A DNA stretch of 64,000 bases from Aporrectodea caliginosa (Eukaryota; Annelida; Clitellata; Crassiclitellata; Lumbricidae): NCBI GenBank assembly GCA_020284085.1, contig JACEVL010000430.1, positions 372,001 to 436,000 of the forward strand, written 5' to 3'. The translations under genes and the position numbers were made by a program. Below, one piece after another: positions 46,647 through 57,880 of this stretch. Under the pieces are notes generated by a model, which was given only the letters and a program-made list of their open reading frames with translations, was not told the DNA's origin and searched no databases. The stretch's first letter is position 1. The number at the start of each line of letters is the position of its first letter.

Positions 46647-47572
46647 TAGTGTTGTGAGGCGGAAAAATTGTCCAGAAAATTTCATATTTTTCCGGAAAAT
46701 TTCGGAAAATTTCCAGTGTTTTTTCCGGAAAATTTTCCAATATTTTTCCATCAATATAATATTACTAAATAACAATTTAAATGCATAATAATGTTTAAAC
46801 ATCACTCACTTTATACTGTCTTATGTAGTTATAACTTATATGTTTATTCAATGGATTGCACTGTTAGTGCATGCTGTTCAGTGTGTTCACAAGGCTCAAC
46901 AACAACAATACATTTAAGAATTAATTGGAATTAAACTTCACTGTTAATTTAGAGAAAATATTTTTTATGATTTAGTCTCCTTAACATTTTTTAGTTATGA
47001 AAATATGAGACAAAAACAGCAATTGATGCAGTAGTACTATACAGACACCATTTTAATACTGCAACAGATTAATTCTTATGAGGCCTATTATACTATTATT
47101 TTATGTCTTGAAATATAATGTTATTGGCATTGCCATTGCAGTCTGACACTAATCTATTTTCAAACCTGCTTTTCTTGGTAAGTAGTAAAAGAATGTGTTT
47201 TAGTTTAATTGTTTGTCTATGAGCTGTTGCCTTCAGTGAGCGGTGTATGGACTAAGGCAAAGACAGTATATACTGATAGTTTATAACACTAACAACATAT
47301 CAAATTAGGCTACTCTAGCCTGAACCGCTAATGAACAGTCCTTAATCTTTATTTTAATTCTTTTAAGGTGAACGTTGCCTGCATTGACACAAATACTGTA
47401 AATAAAAGGAACTTTAAAAAACCCAGAAATTTTCTAGTGTTTTCTTATACTGAAAATCTGACATTATGAGTTAAATGTATTTTTCCGGTTCTGCGGAAAA
47501 TTTCCGGAAAGTTTCTGGAAAATTTCCGGAAAATTTTCCGCGAAATACTTTTCCGGAAAAGCTACATCACTA
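46647..47572. mobile_element. hAT element with TTTTCCGGAAAA arms
   Basis: A 926-bp element has ends TAGTGTTGTGAGG and, inverted, TAGTGATGTAGC. The 8-bp TSD TTAGCAAT is perfect (46,639-46,646 and 47,573-47,580). Both arms (46,665-46,755 and 47,475-47,560) are packed with TTTCCGGAAAATTTCC-type palindromic units. No transposase is encoded. Confidence 0.9.
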
Positions 47573-47757
47573 TTAGCAATTAGGGATTGTTGTAAGGTTA
47601 AAAAACATCTCTGGCCTGAATTTTCATCAAGACTGGGTTGGTTAACTCTTGACTTAGTCAGTAAGCTCACCAGAGGTGAGGTAGGATAGAGTTCACTGAC
47701 AATGGTTTTACAGCATATCTATGAAAATTTTCATTGAAACTGAGTTTCAAAGGGTAT

Positions 47758-47763
47758 TTTATT
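47758..47763 (-). terminator. Candidate polyadenylation signal of the zinc-finger gene
   Basis: AATAAA on the minus strand lies about 490 nt past the stop codon. If used, the 3' UTR would include the SINE at 47,800-48,056. Nothing else supports its use. Confidence 0.25.
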
Positions 47764-47799
47764 AGGTGCATTAATATTAATGACAAGCATACTGAGCCA

Positions 47800-48056
47800 T
47801 ATATAGGAAGGTCATGGGTACAAGTCCCTGCCAAGGCAAAAATTAGTTTCAAGAATTCAGCTCCACTTTTACCTCAAGCCAACACAGCTATGAGTAGGCC
47901 TACACTGGTTGTACAGTGTATGTGGAAGATTGGGCTGCAAGAGAAGGGCTTGGCGACCCACCATCATATGCCAGGGTTAAGAAATATAAAGTTGTTAACA
48001 AACATTTCATACCCTTGACTGCCTTTAAAGGCTAGGTAAAGGGACTGCTCTTCTTA
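47800..48056 (+). mobile_element. SINE family 3 copy next to the zinc-finger gene stop
   Basis: It has a head with GGTCATGGGTACAAGTCCC, CATCATATGCCAGG, AGTTGTTAACA and GACTGCTCTTCTTAT. It is in antisense orientation to the zinc-finger gene, ending about 200 bp from the stop. Confidence 0.7.
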
Positions 48057-48255
48057 TATATTACCTACTGGGAATTGAGAAAAGCGTTGAAACTGACTTT
48101 GTGAACTATTTTATAAAGGCTGGAGTGGATGACTTTCAGTGGATGGACTGGTCCATGGCCAGTGAACCAACCATCCTTCTTGCAGAACTTGCTCTTATCT
48201 TCCTGGCAGACAACAAAACTTAAGAGCATGCTGGGAGTGTTTTGCTCCTTGGAAG

Positions 48256-49372
48256 TCAAACTTCGTGAACACCATGGCAGCTCTTGTCAACTTCAAAATC
48301 TGTAATCGGTGTAACACAAAGTGCCTTTGTGTCTTCACATAACTTGAATTTTGTTAGACTTGCAGCAGAATTTGTTGAAATACTTCCATTCAGTGCTGAA
48401 CAAGAAATCGTCTGAGATGAGACCTTTGGTGAATTCAGACCAGGTACCGTCGTTCCCTCTAGTTTTTCTGCATCATTTTCCAGCTTCATCAATTCTGCAG
48501 GCTTTACCTCAAACCAGGTCCTCTTTCGAAGCCTCAAATGTTCCCAAAATGCGGACTCTTCACCAAATCCCTCACTGCTAGCTTTCCTATCATTGATCAA
48601 GCACTCATGATTCTGAGACAAAGTGATTTCGATGCTGTTGTAGCTGCAAAACCTGCACTGCAGTCTTCCATCCAGAAAAGCAATTCTACCAGAGTTACAC
48701 CTGTTTTTCTTGGCATCTTTCCATTTCCCGTCCACCATCCCTGTATTATGAGAATTTTCCTTGCTTTCAACATCTCCAGGACATGGGCAGACTGCATGAT
48801 TCCAAACCGAACAGCCACTGGTGCATGGCATCTCAACAGACCTACGTGCTCCTAATTCATGACTCAGTGTGCGCATGTGTTTTTTCAAATCGCTCTTCCA
48901 TTTTGTGGAATAGCAGCACATCTTGCACGTGAACGGTTTCACGTGTAAGTGCACTCGAGCATGATGCTTCAGTTCCGCTGCACTCTGGCCAATAAACTTG
49001 CAGTGGATACAAGAATGGCCTTTATCCCTGTTTGCAGTATCTGCAGCTGGGGTACCTGATACTTCGTCCAGTGTCCAAACATGATTCTCTAGGTTGAATC
49101 TTCCCTTAGTCTTTTCCATCTCCTGTTGAACCAAATGGTGCAAATTCCGCTTCAGTGTTGATCGCTTGGCATGTCTGTCTGGGACTTCAGAGGAATTGGC
49201 TGAATCCAAAGATGCACCCGATGCTCTTTGCAATGGCGTCTGGATTGATGAAGAATCAGAGGATGCTGCAACTGGTTCCGGCTGACACAGAACATCAGCT
49301 CCTTTCTTAAGTCTCTGATGTTCAGATCCACAGCGTTTGAGGTGCTTCCTAACATCCCATTTCCACTTCGAT
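48256..49372 (-). CDS. Zinc-finger gene, last coding exon
   Basis: A 1,117-nt exon begins after acceptor TTATTAG and ends at a stop at 48,256. It completes the C2HC finger (HLKRC), then encodes a Lys/Arg-rich segment. Two adjacent C2H2 fingers follow, linked by HVKPFTC, a TGEKP-like linker. A Cys-rich stretch and a poorly conserved finger (CRFCSYNS...H) come before the tail, which shows no recognisable motif. Confidence 0.88.
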
Positions 49373-52300
49373 CTAATAACAAACATCAAATTTGTGTATG
49401 GTAATTGAAAAATAACTTGGCTTTGGAGGGGTGATGCGGGGATTATGAAGGGAAACAATTAAGTAGGCAGTGGACAGACAACAGTGCTAATGATGCCTTA
49501 TGGATATTGTCCAGATCAGTGGTTCCCAACCTGGGTGCTGCGGCATCAAGGGTGCCGTCACCATGCTCTATGGGTGCCGTTGTTGGATGGCAGAATGGGT
49601 CAGAAGATGTGGAAACTACTGACTATCACTACTGATGTAGGTCTATAACGGTGTTTTAAAACTTAAAGCAGTGATGAAGAAGTCACAACACTGCAGTTGA
49701 ATACAAGGACTGTTGCTCGTCATTAAAACAAAGAACTAAATGGAAGAAAAATAAATGATATTAAGGCCAGGTGCCATTCACTGAATGACTGACTTAGTTC
49801 TGCCTTGCTCTGAGAAAGGATGGGAAACACTGGCCTATATGGTAAAGAAGCTCATGTTGCAAGACAGCATATTCTGAGTAAGTGACTCTCTGTATGTTCT
49901 TCTCGCCCTCTTCGTTCTGCTGACTGACTTGATCTTTTCGTACCTCAGTACCCAACCTTATTGCCCCAGCATTGGGCTTTTGTGGTAGTGGGTTCCCTCA
50001 CTACGGAATGACCTTCTCCAGTAATCTGTGGCAAAATTCTGGAGGGAATCTCATCTGCTTCTCTTCGCTTCTTAAAGACCTTCCTCTTTACATTGGCCTG
50101 TCATGCTGAGAGCACTTCTGAATAGCTCTGTTGTGAGAATATTCGTTCATAATGACATTTAACATCATATAGGCTAGCACATAGAGCGCCTTTTAGTAGA
50201 TATCTTGAAGGGGCACTATATAAATGTTCATTTACATTTTAGATTAGATTAGATTATTCCAGAAAGTTGGACTGACAACAGCAAAATTTCTATACTGGGC
50301 TATAGAAGGTTGAGTCAGTGGGACAAACAGGTCACTTTTAGGCCTACAGCAGAGCAAAAAAAATCTATGGTCAGGGATGAAAAAGACCGAAGCCCTCGCT
50401 CCCTGAGATAAGATGGAGCACAGCCCGCAAGACTTCAGATTAAGTAATAAGATCTCAAACTCAATGCGCTGTTGCATATTATATAACCCGTGCAGTTTCT
50501 TTCACATGAAACTGGATATATACCCAAACAACTGACCCCATCTGGCCTTCTGTATTCTGATGATTGTATAATAGAAGTCCTTGGATTACTAGATTAATAC
50601 TGTTAAAGTAGAAGTCTATAAAAGTCTAGAAGAAGGCTACAGAAGTCTTTGGATTACATTACATTAATACTGTTAAAGTATTAAATTTACTTGTACGAGC
50701 AGTGGCTGCACTTGAATGGCTTATCTGTTGAGTGGTTCTTCTTGTGCTGTGTCATCTCCGAAGGCCATCGGGCACGGAACTCACAGACATCACATTTGTA
50801 GCGTAAATTCTTGTCCCCAGTTCCTGTATCCTTTCTACCATTGCGAGCTGTCTTGCCTAGACCTCGTTTCACCTCTCGAGTTGAGGACAGCTTAATCTTT
50901 TCTGTGTTTGTTTTGGCATCACGAGTCACATGCTGACTGAGTGTCAAATTTACCGCATTTGGCACTGTATCATGAGTCCCAAGCTTGCATAATGTTGTAA
51001 GATTTTCAGAATTTAGCACCAAGTCATGAGTCACAAGGTCAGTAAATGATGTCACGGTTCCAGCATTAGGCACTGAATCATAACTGAATGTACTTTCACA
51101 CAAGTTTGTGGCATCAGACGATGCTCCAGTTTCGAAACGTGGCATCGTTTGATCTTGATATCCAATGCACGATAAGGAAGCCCAACGTCGTTTTTGGTTA
51201 AAGTCTGAATTGTGTATACCATTTTTTGAAGCTTCAAGTTCGCATCTCCTTTCTTCAGTCTGCGTGCCAGATGGATCACTGTAAGAGCTGATTGTCCTGT
51301 TAGCAACAAGTCCGATGTTGAGCGGAACTATTTCATTTGAAATATTCTTAAAACAGCCAGATTCATTTGTCTCTGTGTTCAACCCATCTCTGAAACAACC
51401 GCTTGTTACAACCCTATCATACTGTGGATAAAATCCAGTAGATGCTTTATGAAAGCTTTTTTCCATCTGTGGCACATTGGGTAATGGATCTTCACTATAA
51501 AGGCAAGCTTGGTAAGGATTTGGCCGGATATGTCGATGATCTTTGTCAAAATGTTGTGCCAACTTCTGATGTGTCAAGAAGCAAACACGGCAAACACAGC
51601 AAGTATTCCCAGCATTAAAGGACTGGTACACTGAGGGTCGACTGCCTATGGGATTGTCAATTTTGGGCAAGATTTTTTCTTCAATGTTGCCAGCACTGTC
51701 ACTCCGCTCAATCGGGCACTCTAAGTGATTTCTTACCAAATGCAGATTAAGCCCTTGCACTGATGAAAATCTGACAGAACATCTAGAACAGTAAGGCCAA
51801 GTCTTAGACTGACTTGAACAAAGAGCTCCTTCAGCTGACATGCCAGGCACTGTCGTGCTCGTGTTGCTGGGCCCTGTTGCAGTATGCTTCGTTTTCTTGG
51901 TGAAATTTTTCTGCAGAACACTTCTCCGAGAAGAAGACTTCACGGAGAGATCAAGTGGATACTCCTGTACGGAGGACGATACGTCTGAAAAAGCAAGCAC
52001 ACACTCCTGGCCTTTGTTTGATAAATCAAGGATACAATCCTGGTCACTGGAACAAGATCTGTCTGGGCAAACAGCTGAAGCTTTGTCACTTCTAGTTGTC
52101 ACCTGTGGAATAAGTGGAACGTTCCAAGTTCCAATGTCACTTGATGGAATTTTCAGTAACAGGTCCCTGGCAGATATTTGCTTTTTGCCACAGAAATCTT
52201 TCAAATGTCTATCCAACTGATCATGCATTTGAAGATTCCTGACAGAACTATTTTCTGATAGGCCAGAAAGCAATGCAGAGCCGGGAATGTTCTGAAAATT

Positions 52301-53632
52301 CAAAGGATCAGCAATTTGAAGATTCCATATGCCTGTCGAAGGTGCATTTTCCATGGAAAAGGGCAGTGGAGATGAGTGAGGATAAAATGAATAGGGAAAA
52401 CGTCTGGTGTATTCTGCTGATGTTGAAGCCCTGTTTTGAAGACTAGAACCTTCAACAGAGTAGTCAACATTAACAGGAAAAGCCAGTTTTCTATCCATTC
52501 CAGTCACATTAGTAGACCTGAACCAAGGCATATCATGTTTCTCCTTCCAATGTTTGTTCAGAGATTTGCGCCACTTGTAGACATTTCCACAGTTTGAGCA
52601 CTTAAACTTGAAGCCATCACCATCTGGTACTTTAGTGTATTTGGATGGATCAACTGCTTCACGCATCGGAATAGAACGCGGCGATTTTTTAACTGAACCT
52701 TGATTAGACAGCATCATTGATGGCTTATTAACAATGGCATGTTCACACTGGTTTTGTAAATGGATGGGAATGACGGAAGAATTAGTGAGTCTTGAACAGT
52801 GAGGAGCAGGAGATGAGTTGCTGATGGTTTTGTTGTATTCAAGATGGTTAAAGTCTTCAATTGCAGCACAATTTTGAATGTCCGTTTCTTCAGTTTCATC
52901 TTGGGGAACGTTTGGAATGTTTGGACGAAGCTGATTGTGGTTTGTGTATCTGTCGTTTGTATCAAACTGTTCAGTTTTGATTCGTGCTGTTAGGCAAGGG
53001 CTTTGCTTGCCATTTACGAGCAGCAGAGTGTTCTGTGCATAAGTCATTTTGGACTTGCAGGCAGCTTTCCCCTGGAATGAAGACAGCCTGAAATGCTCTC
53101 TTTTACACTTTTTAGTGCACTTATCACGAGAAGCTGGGTTTACATGCTTCAGTCTAGTTTTGCAGGTGCACTGGTCATTTAATGACGATTTAAAATGTTC
53201 CAAATACAAACATTCACCTTGATCAGGTGAATATGTTTTAAAATGTTCTGGTCTGGATTTGTTTGCATCTTGTTCAGGTGATAATGGTTTCACTTGCTGC
53301 ATTTTGATTTTGATGGTAGAATGATCTTGAGGTGATGATGTCAACTGCTGCAAACTGGAAGAGTCTGCTTCTCTGTCACAGAGAAGCAATGGCAGGTGGT
53401 TGAGCTTCATTTCAGACCTGCAAATTCCTTCCATGTCAGGTACAGATGACGAATGCTCATCCCTTGTATTCTTGAACTTACCCACTTCACTGGATTCGTT
53501 ACTTCTATCAAACTTCTGCTGTCTCTTCTTACCCACAATCTCCTTCACTTCACGTCCACATTTCAAGCTGTTTTCCAACACTTGCAGCACACCCTCTGAT
53601 TCACAGAAGTCAGAAGTAGATGGGAATTCCAT
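48256..53632 (-). CDS. Multi-C2H2 zinc-finger protein with PLDLS (CtBP-type) motif
   Basis: Two coding exons (53632-50691 and 49372-48256) join in frame to about 1,352 residues. An in-frame TGA precedes the ATG, supporting this start. Fingers visible are near residues 345-366, 615-636, 679-699, 947-967 and 975 onward (last ligand Cys, C2HC). Exon 2 adds two more classical fingers (CIHCKF...HARVH; CKMCCYSTKWKSDLKKH...H) and one degenerate one. Between the fingers lie long Ser-rich stretches, PLDLS at 559-563 with a variant ILDLS at 534-538, and a SUMO-type IKTE at 218-221. The spacing and the motif suggest a DNA-binding transcriptional corepressor-recruiting factor (inference). I cannot name the orthologue. 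It lies upstream of peroxidasin in the same orientation. Confidence 0.9.
49517..49832. mobile_element. hAT-type MITE in the zinc-finger gene intron
   Basis: The 316-bp element has ends CAGTGGTTCCCAACCT and AGGATGGGAAACACTG (13 of 16). Flanking GTCCAGAT and GCCTATAT match at 5 of 8, so the TSD is weak. It is the typical CAGTGGTTC hAT terminus. Confidence 0.65.
49860..50230 (+). mobile_element. LINE fragment and tail in the zinc-finger gene intron
   Basis: A broken RT C-terminus is followed by GAGCGCCTTTTAGTAG, then TATCTTGAAGGGGCACTATA and AATGTTCATT. This is the same tail as the element at 59,690-60,490. Confidence 0.6.
50240..50480 (-). mobile_element. LINE fragment, RT C-terminus, (TAATCT) tail (minus)
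   Basis: The minus frame reads QRIEFEILLLNLKSCGL, then PLTQPSIAQYRNFAVVSPTF. This is the RT C-terminal region of a non-LTR element, in the same strand as the host gene but in its intron. Confidence 0.55.
50691..53632 (-). CDS. Zinc-finger gene, large first coding exon
   Basis: A 2,942-nt exon (980 codons plus 2 nt) starts MEFPSTSDFCESEG. It ends within finger 5 at TAC AA with donor GTAAAT. The split codon AA|A (Lys) is completed by exon 2, giving CSHCSYKSKWKWD across the junction. Its low-complexity linkers are Ser/Thr/Asn/Gln-rich, as in disordered regions of transcription factors. A possible acceptor (ACAACAG at about 53,680) lies just upstream, so a non-coding 5' exon is possible. Confidence 0.88.
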
Positions 53633-53854
53633 GACTTTTGGCTTGATTTCCGTGGTTTGCCTCCCACGTGGACGGTGACTGTTGTAAGGTCAAACTTTGC
53701 CTTTTATGAGTATCCAAAAAGCAAGTCACAAGAACCGGCCTATTGAAAGTACTTCATCAAGACACACTCAGGAGACTCTTCACTGCTAAATAGAAAAATA
53801 CCAGCTGGCGTGAGATATGTCAGACAAGATGTTAAAAAATAAATGTACACATAA
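53633..53854. other. Upstream region of the zinc-finger gene
   Basis: An in-frame TGA lies at about 53,690, upstream of the ATG. A possible splice acceptor (TTACAACAG on minus, about 53,680) suggests an upstream non-coding exon that I could not place. No TATA box is seen nearby. Confidence 0.4.
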
Positions 53855-54040
53855 TTGATACAGCAGCACTTCAAAGATTCTACTCAGAAGCATTCCCAAC
53901 TTGGTTATCTGATATTAAAGACAAATATACATGTACTGACACATTTGGCTCTGTGCAGCAAACATTTTCAAACCGTCTTAAAACGCACTTATTTAGATAA
54001 GTCAGACTGCCAGGCATGCAGTGCTTTTAATCATTAATTT
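53855..54040 (+). mobile_element. LINE C-terminal fragment
   Basis: The plus frame contains CSKHFQTVLKRTYL and, in another frame, FGSVQQTFSNRLKTHLFR. This resembles the last helices of a non-LTR ORF2. A relative is at 61,980-62,215. Confidence 0.5.
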
Positions 54041-56164
54041 TAACTAAATTTATTTTTAACAATTAATCGAAGACCGCTTGTTATATTCGATACAGTACCC
54101 TGGTATTATAGCCGTTCAGTTCCGTGTGAGACTTTTTAGCTCAGCCGGTTATAATGTCAACAAACACGTTGCTCACAAGAATCTAGCAGTGTTAACATGT
54201 TGGTTTGTTTACGTTTATGAATAATAATCAAGAAAGAAGCTTAGTATAAGCTAGTAGCTTTTCTTGGCTACTGTTGCACTGTACTTGCTGTTCATGATTG
54301 TGGCCTAAAACCTGTTATGTGCAATAAACAAATTTATTCAATTAAATTCACAATTAACTATTAATCGTCTATTCTTAAATAATTAACTATTAAAAAATTA
54401 ATCGTTAACCCGCCTAGTTTAAACTCTATATATAATGATTAGTTATGGTCAGGTTTCTACATAATGCAAATTAAGTAATACACTTGTATATTTAAAGCAC
54501 TTGCAATGAGATGTACCACAGTATAATGCAATGTAACACAGCACAGCATGATGATGATAATGCCAACTATGATGCTGGTAATAATAGTAGCAGTAGTTGT
54601 AACAATAATATTAATATAATATATAATATAATTTAATAACCTTCACCAGAGAAGTACTACTGTGGTTTCCTCAGATTCAAAGCTTCTAAAATGCACTGTG
54701 ATTTACCAGTTACCATAAATTTCCTACATGGTAAATCCCCTCTGGTATTAGCAAAGGTTTACCTACAGCAAGGAAACTCTCGTTCATCTGGTTTACACAG
54801 ATAAAACTTCCTGTACGGTGAATGACTCATCAGCCACGAGGTGAGTACTTTGTGTAACTTCTGTCACACGTTAGGATTGCAACCACACAAAGGCACAAAG
54901 TGCAACATACAAGTGTCTGGAAACACCAGACACTACAGACGTTTCTAACATACTGACATTCTGCTCCACTATGGATAATCTGGGTCAGGAAGGGGCACTT
55001 CAGAGTTGATGTCTTGAACACCTGTTATATAAATTATTTATTACACTATCCTACATTACATCATTTTATCAGAACACTGGTAGACAGCTATGTTTAGCAA
55101 AAAAAGCACTGTTACTGCATTATGCCGTAAATGTGCTCCAAACACAGCAACTATGGCTGACTAGCAAATCTGAACAGCAATGCCACAGGATATGCTGTAA
55201 AGCAAGTACCATTCCACAAAAACTTGATCAATGTAAGACAGTTGTGTCTAAACAGCATATGAAGGTCACATTACTGTCTGGTTATATAATGTTAAAAATA
55301 AATGCTCTTTATTACTGGAGCACTGTCTTAAAGCCCTCTTGCTGAAATCTGTTTCTAGATGTATTTTAATGAACATAGGCCTATGTCACATAGAACAGAA
55401 GTGTAGTCTAAGTCTCAATGATTAGCTTTCAAGATGTACTTTTCAGTCTCGTCTGGTCTGATGCAAACTGGCCAATGTCTTGGTCTATGGGCAGGAGTTC
55501 TCTGGTCTCATCTCGGTCTCACATTCTGATGTCTCATGGGCAATTCCCAAGACTTGACGCTTGTGACTACCGGTAGTTGAAAATAATAACAATATATTTA
55601 CTGCCCATTGGTATACACTGCCACACGTAGACTATGTGTATCCGGAAATAAATTTCCCACCATGCTATCACAAGTACAGTTAATTTATTGACACTTAGCT
55701 GCAGTCAGCTGTCATATATTTCATTTTAGCCCCTCATAGTTGCCTATTTTAATATAAGTTGACCAGTAGAAACCAGTGACATTGACATCTATCCATTTGC
55801 ACTATTCACCTTAAGTTGTTCAATTCAATATATTGATTTCACTGGAGGATGACTTTATATCATAGACCAATGATAGGTGAAAGCCTACAACTTTGTGTAG
55901 CCATTTCTCTGTCTTCTGTCAGTCTGTTATTGTGCATTAACTAAGTTGCTAAGTGCTAACTATATGCAAGACTTAAAATAGCTGAGAAAATTAACCATTG
56001 TTCGTTCAGTCACAATCAGTGCACTTCCAGAGCATATAGTAGAACTTTGCAACTGTAAGTAAAACGGCAGCAGAAACCAAGCAAATTATCAAATGATCAA
56101 AATAAGCTCCTAAAACGAAAGTCATTAATATTCATGAGTAGGCCAATAGTCAGTCCATGCTTTG
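54041..56164. other. Intergenic, no gene
   Basis: An AT-rich stretch with a local TATAATATAA run (54,605-54,640) and AATTAACTATTAA iterations near 54,355-54,405. No motif was found in any frame. Confidence 0.45.
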
Positions 56165-56460
56165 TTACATTACATTCATTCATTCAGAGGACTTATAGGC
56201 TACAGCACGGTCAGCACCCCTCCAAGATGCCTACTGAGAGGCACTCCCAGCCCAACTCCGCCACTAAAGAACAGTTTTCAGATCCTTGTAAAAGGTGCAT
56301 GCAGATCTGAAGGAAGGTTATTCCACGTGGTCAGCCCAAACACTGAAAAGGCATGATGCTGCATCTTTGAATGCACGCAAAGGGAACAAGTTCACCTCGA
56401 GATGCAGAATGTTCAAAGATTTCCTGGCCAGCCAAACCTGAGATGGGCAACAAAGCTCCC
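56165..56460 (-). mobile_element. LINE 3'-end fragment (minus)
   Basis: The tail on the minus strand runs GCCTCTCAGTAGGCATCTTG into TTATAAGTC and (AATG)n. Upstream, the minus frame reads AFSVFGLTTWNNLPSDL, the RT C-terminal box. Confidence 0.65.
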
Positions 56461-56491
56461 ACAGATAGTCAAAGGTGTTCCCTCCCTAACG

Positions 56492-56544
56492 CACCGCCAG
56501 ACCTAGACCAAAATATAATATATTTTGGTCCAGGTCTGGCGGTG
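56492..56544. repeat. 53-bp near-perfect palindrome
   Basis: Two 26-nt arms (CACCGCCAGACCT...ATATA) pair at 25 of 26 positions around a single central A. Confidence 0.95.
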
Positions 56545-56591
56545 TATATTATGCTAAGCGAATGTTTGAAATATATTTAAAATTCGTAGAA

Positions 56592-57072
56592 GTTTATTTC
56601 ATAAACTAGCCGAAATTCAGATGATGCTTTCATTGACTAAGGGGCCGTCCATAAATGACATCACGCAATTTGGCCGATTTTTACCCCTCCCTCTCACACT
56701 TCGTCACAGTAACACCCCCCTCTGAAAATGACGTCACAAGCTCTGAGCCCCCTAAAACCAAATTTCCATGGCGAAGCAAAATGCTCTTTCATGGAACAAA
56801 TAGGGAAAGCATGAATATTTTAAAATCTAGCGGTGACCAAATATTGAAATAATTAGAAAATTATTAATAATGGTGCCCGTATACATTAAAATTATTAAAA
56901 AATAATTAAAATTTAATCCTCAAAATTAGTGTTGTTATAAAAAAATTAAATTGTTGTTAATTGTTAGATTTAATAACATAGACCTGGTGTGACGTCACAC
57001 TTCTCAGTCCCCCACACCCCCATGTTTATTTCATAAACTAGCCGAAATTCAGATGATGCTTTCATTGACTAA
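56592..57072. repeat. 49-bp perfect direct repeats flanking a 383-bp segment
   Basis: Identical 49-bp copies lie at 56,592-56,640 and 57,024-57,072. The segment between starts GGGGCCGTCCATAAATGACA, a terminus-like sequence seen in some animal DNA transposons. It contains repeated TGACGTCACA motifs. No mirror-image end is present. Confidence 0.85.
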
Positions 57073-57496
57073 TGATACTGTTTCGGCTGTCACTGAAATT
57101 TGGCTACATGCCAGCTTGGCAATGGCAGTGTCAGTCCCGGCTATAACTTTGTCACCGTTTTTGTGCACAAGTGTAGTTAATGACTAGGGCTGTGAGTGCG
57201 TTCTTCATTAAGTAGGATGGTTCCTTTGAGGAATTGAGGTTCTTGATTCAAAATAGTCTAATGCTATTAAAAGTCTTAAATGCATGTTCATGAAGACTCA
57301 CGGGAATCACCCTGATTGTCCTAGTAATCCTGTTGACCAGTTCAATATAGCCATTGAAAACAATTTATCCAAGTTGACTAGTGGAGTAAACATGAGATTA
57401 CTTTATCTTGCAATTGAGGGTTCTGGGGGACTTATTGTAGTGGAGTACTTCCCAGAACAAGACTAAAAAATCCAGTTGACGACCGGGGGAGATTAT

Positions 57497-57656
57497 TCTT
57501 GCTGATGAATTTTTAATAAAAGTCAATTTGCTCAAACTGGTTGAACATCGACTTTACTTTTTCTGGGGGGAAAACTCGATCCTGGAGGGAACTTTACGTC
57601 ATTACACTGCTTGCTGATGAATTTAATAAAAGTCTGCTCAAACTGGGAACATCGAC
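57497..57656. repeat. Imperfect direct duplication, about 112-bp offset
   Basis: CTTGCTGATGAATTT, AATAAAAGTC, GCTCAAACTGG and AACATCGAC recur in order at 57,497-57,553 and 57,610-57,656, with small deletions in the second copy. Confidence 0.75.
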
Positions 57657-57659
57657 CTC

Positions 57660-57880
57660 TATCATTACATCTCAACTTGGGTAGAGTGATGGTTGAATGG
57701 TAATACACAGGCACGAAGAATGGAATGATGCAGGTTTGTTACCCGCTAGCCCATAAGGTTTACTCAGCATTCCACTCCCTAGGGTACAATGGTGAACAGC
57801 TGTAGGACGGATCAGTGCCTAACAGGCTGCCATACAGTTATAAAATCAACTCTTCTTTAGCTTGTTATATATAGTGTGTT
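57660..57880 (+). repeat. Low-confidence interspersed repeat, related to 33,650-33,865
   Basis: It has a tRNA-like head (GGTTGAATGGTAATACACAGG, GCAGGTTTGTTACCC) and a shared GCCATACAGTTA block. It may be a SINE; only two copies were noticed. Confidence 0.35.

Noticed and set aside
46483..46788. 101-codon plus frame
   Set aside because: It spans the end of one hAT fragment and the start of another element's TTTCCGGAAAA arm.
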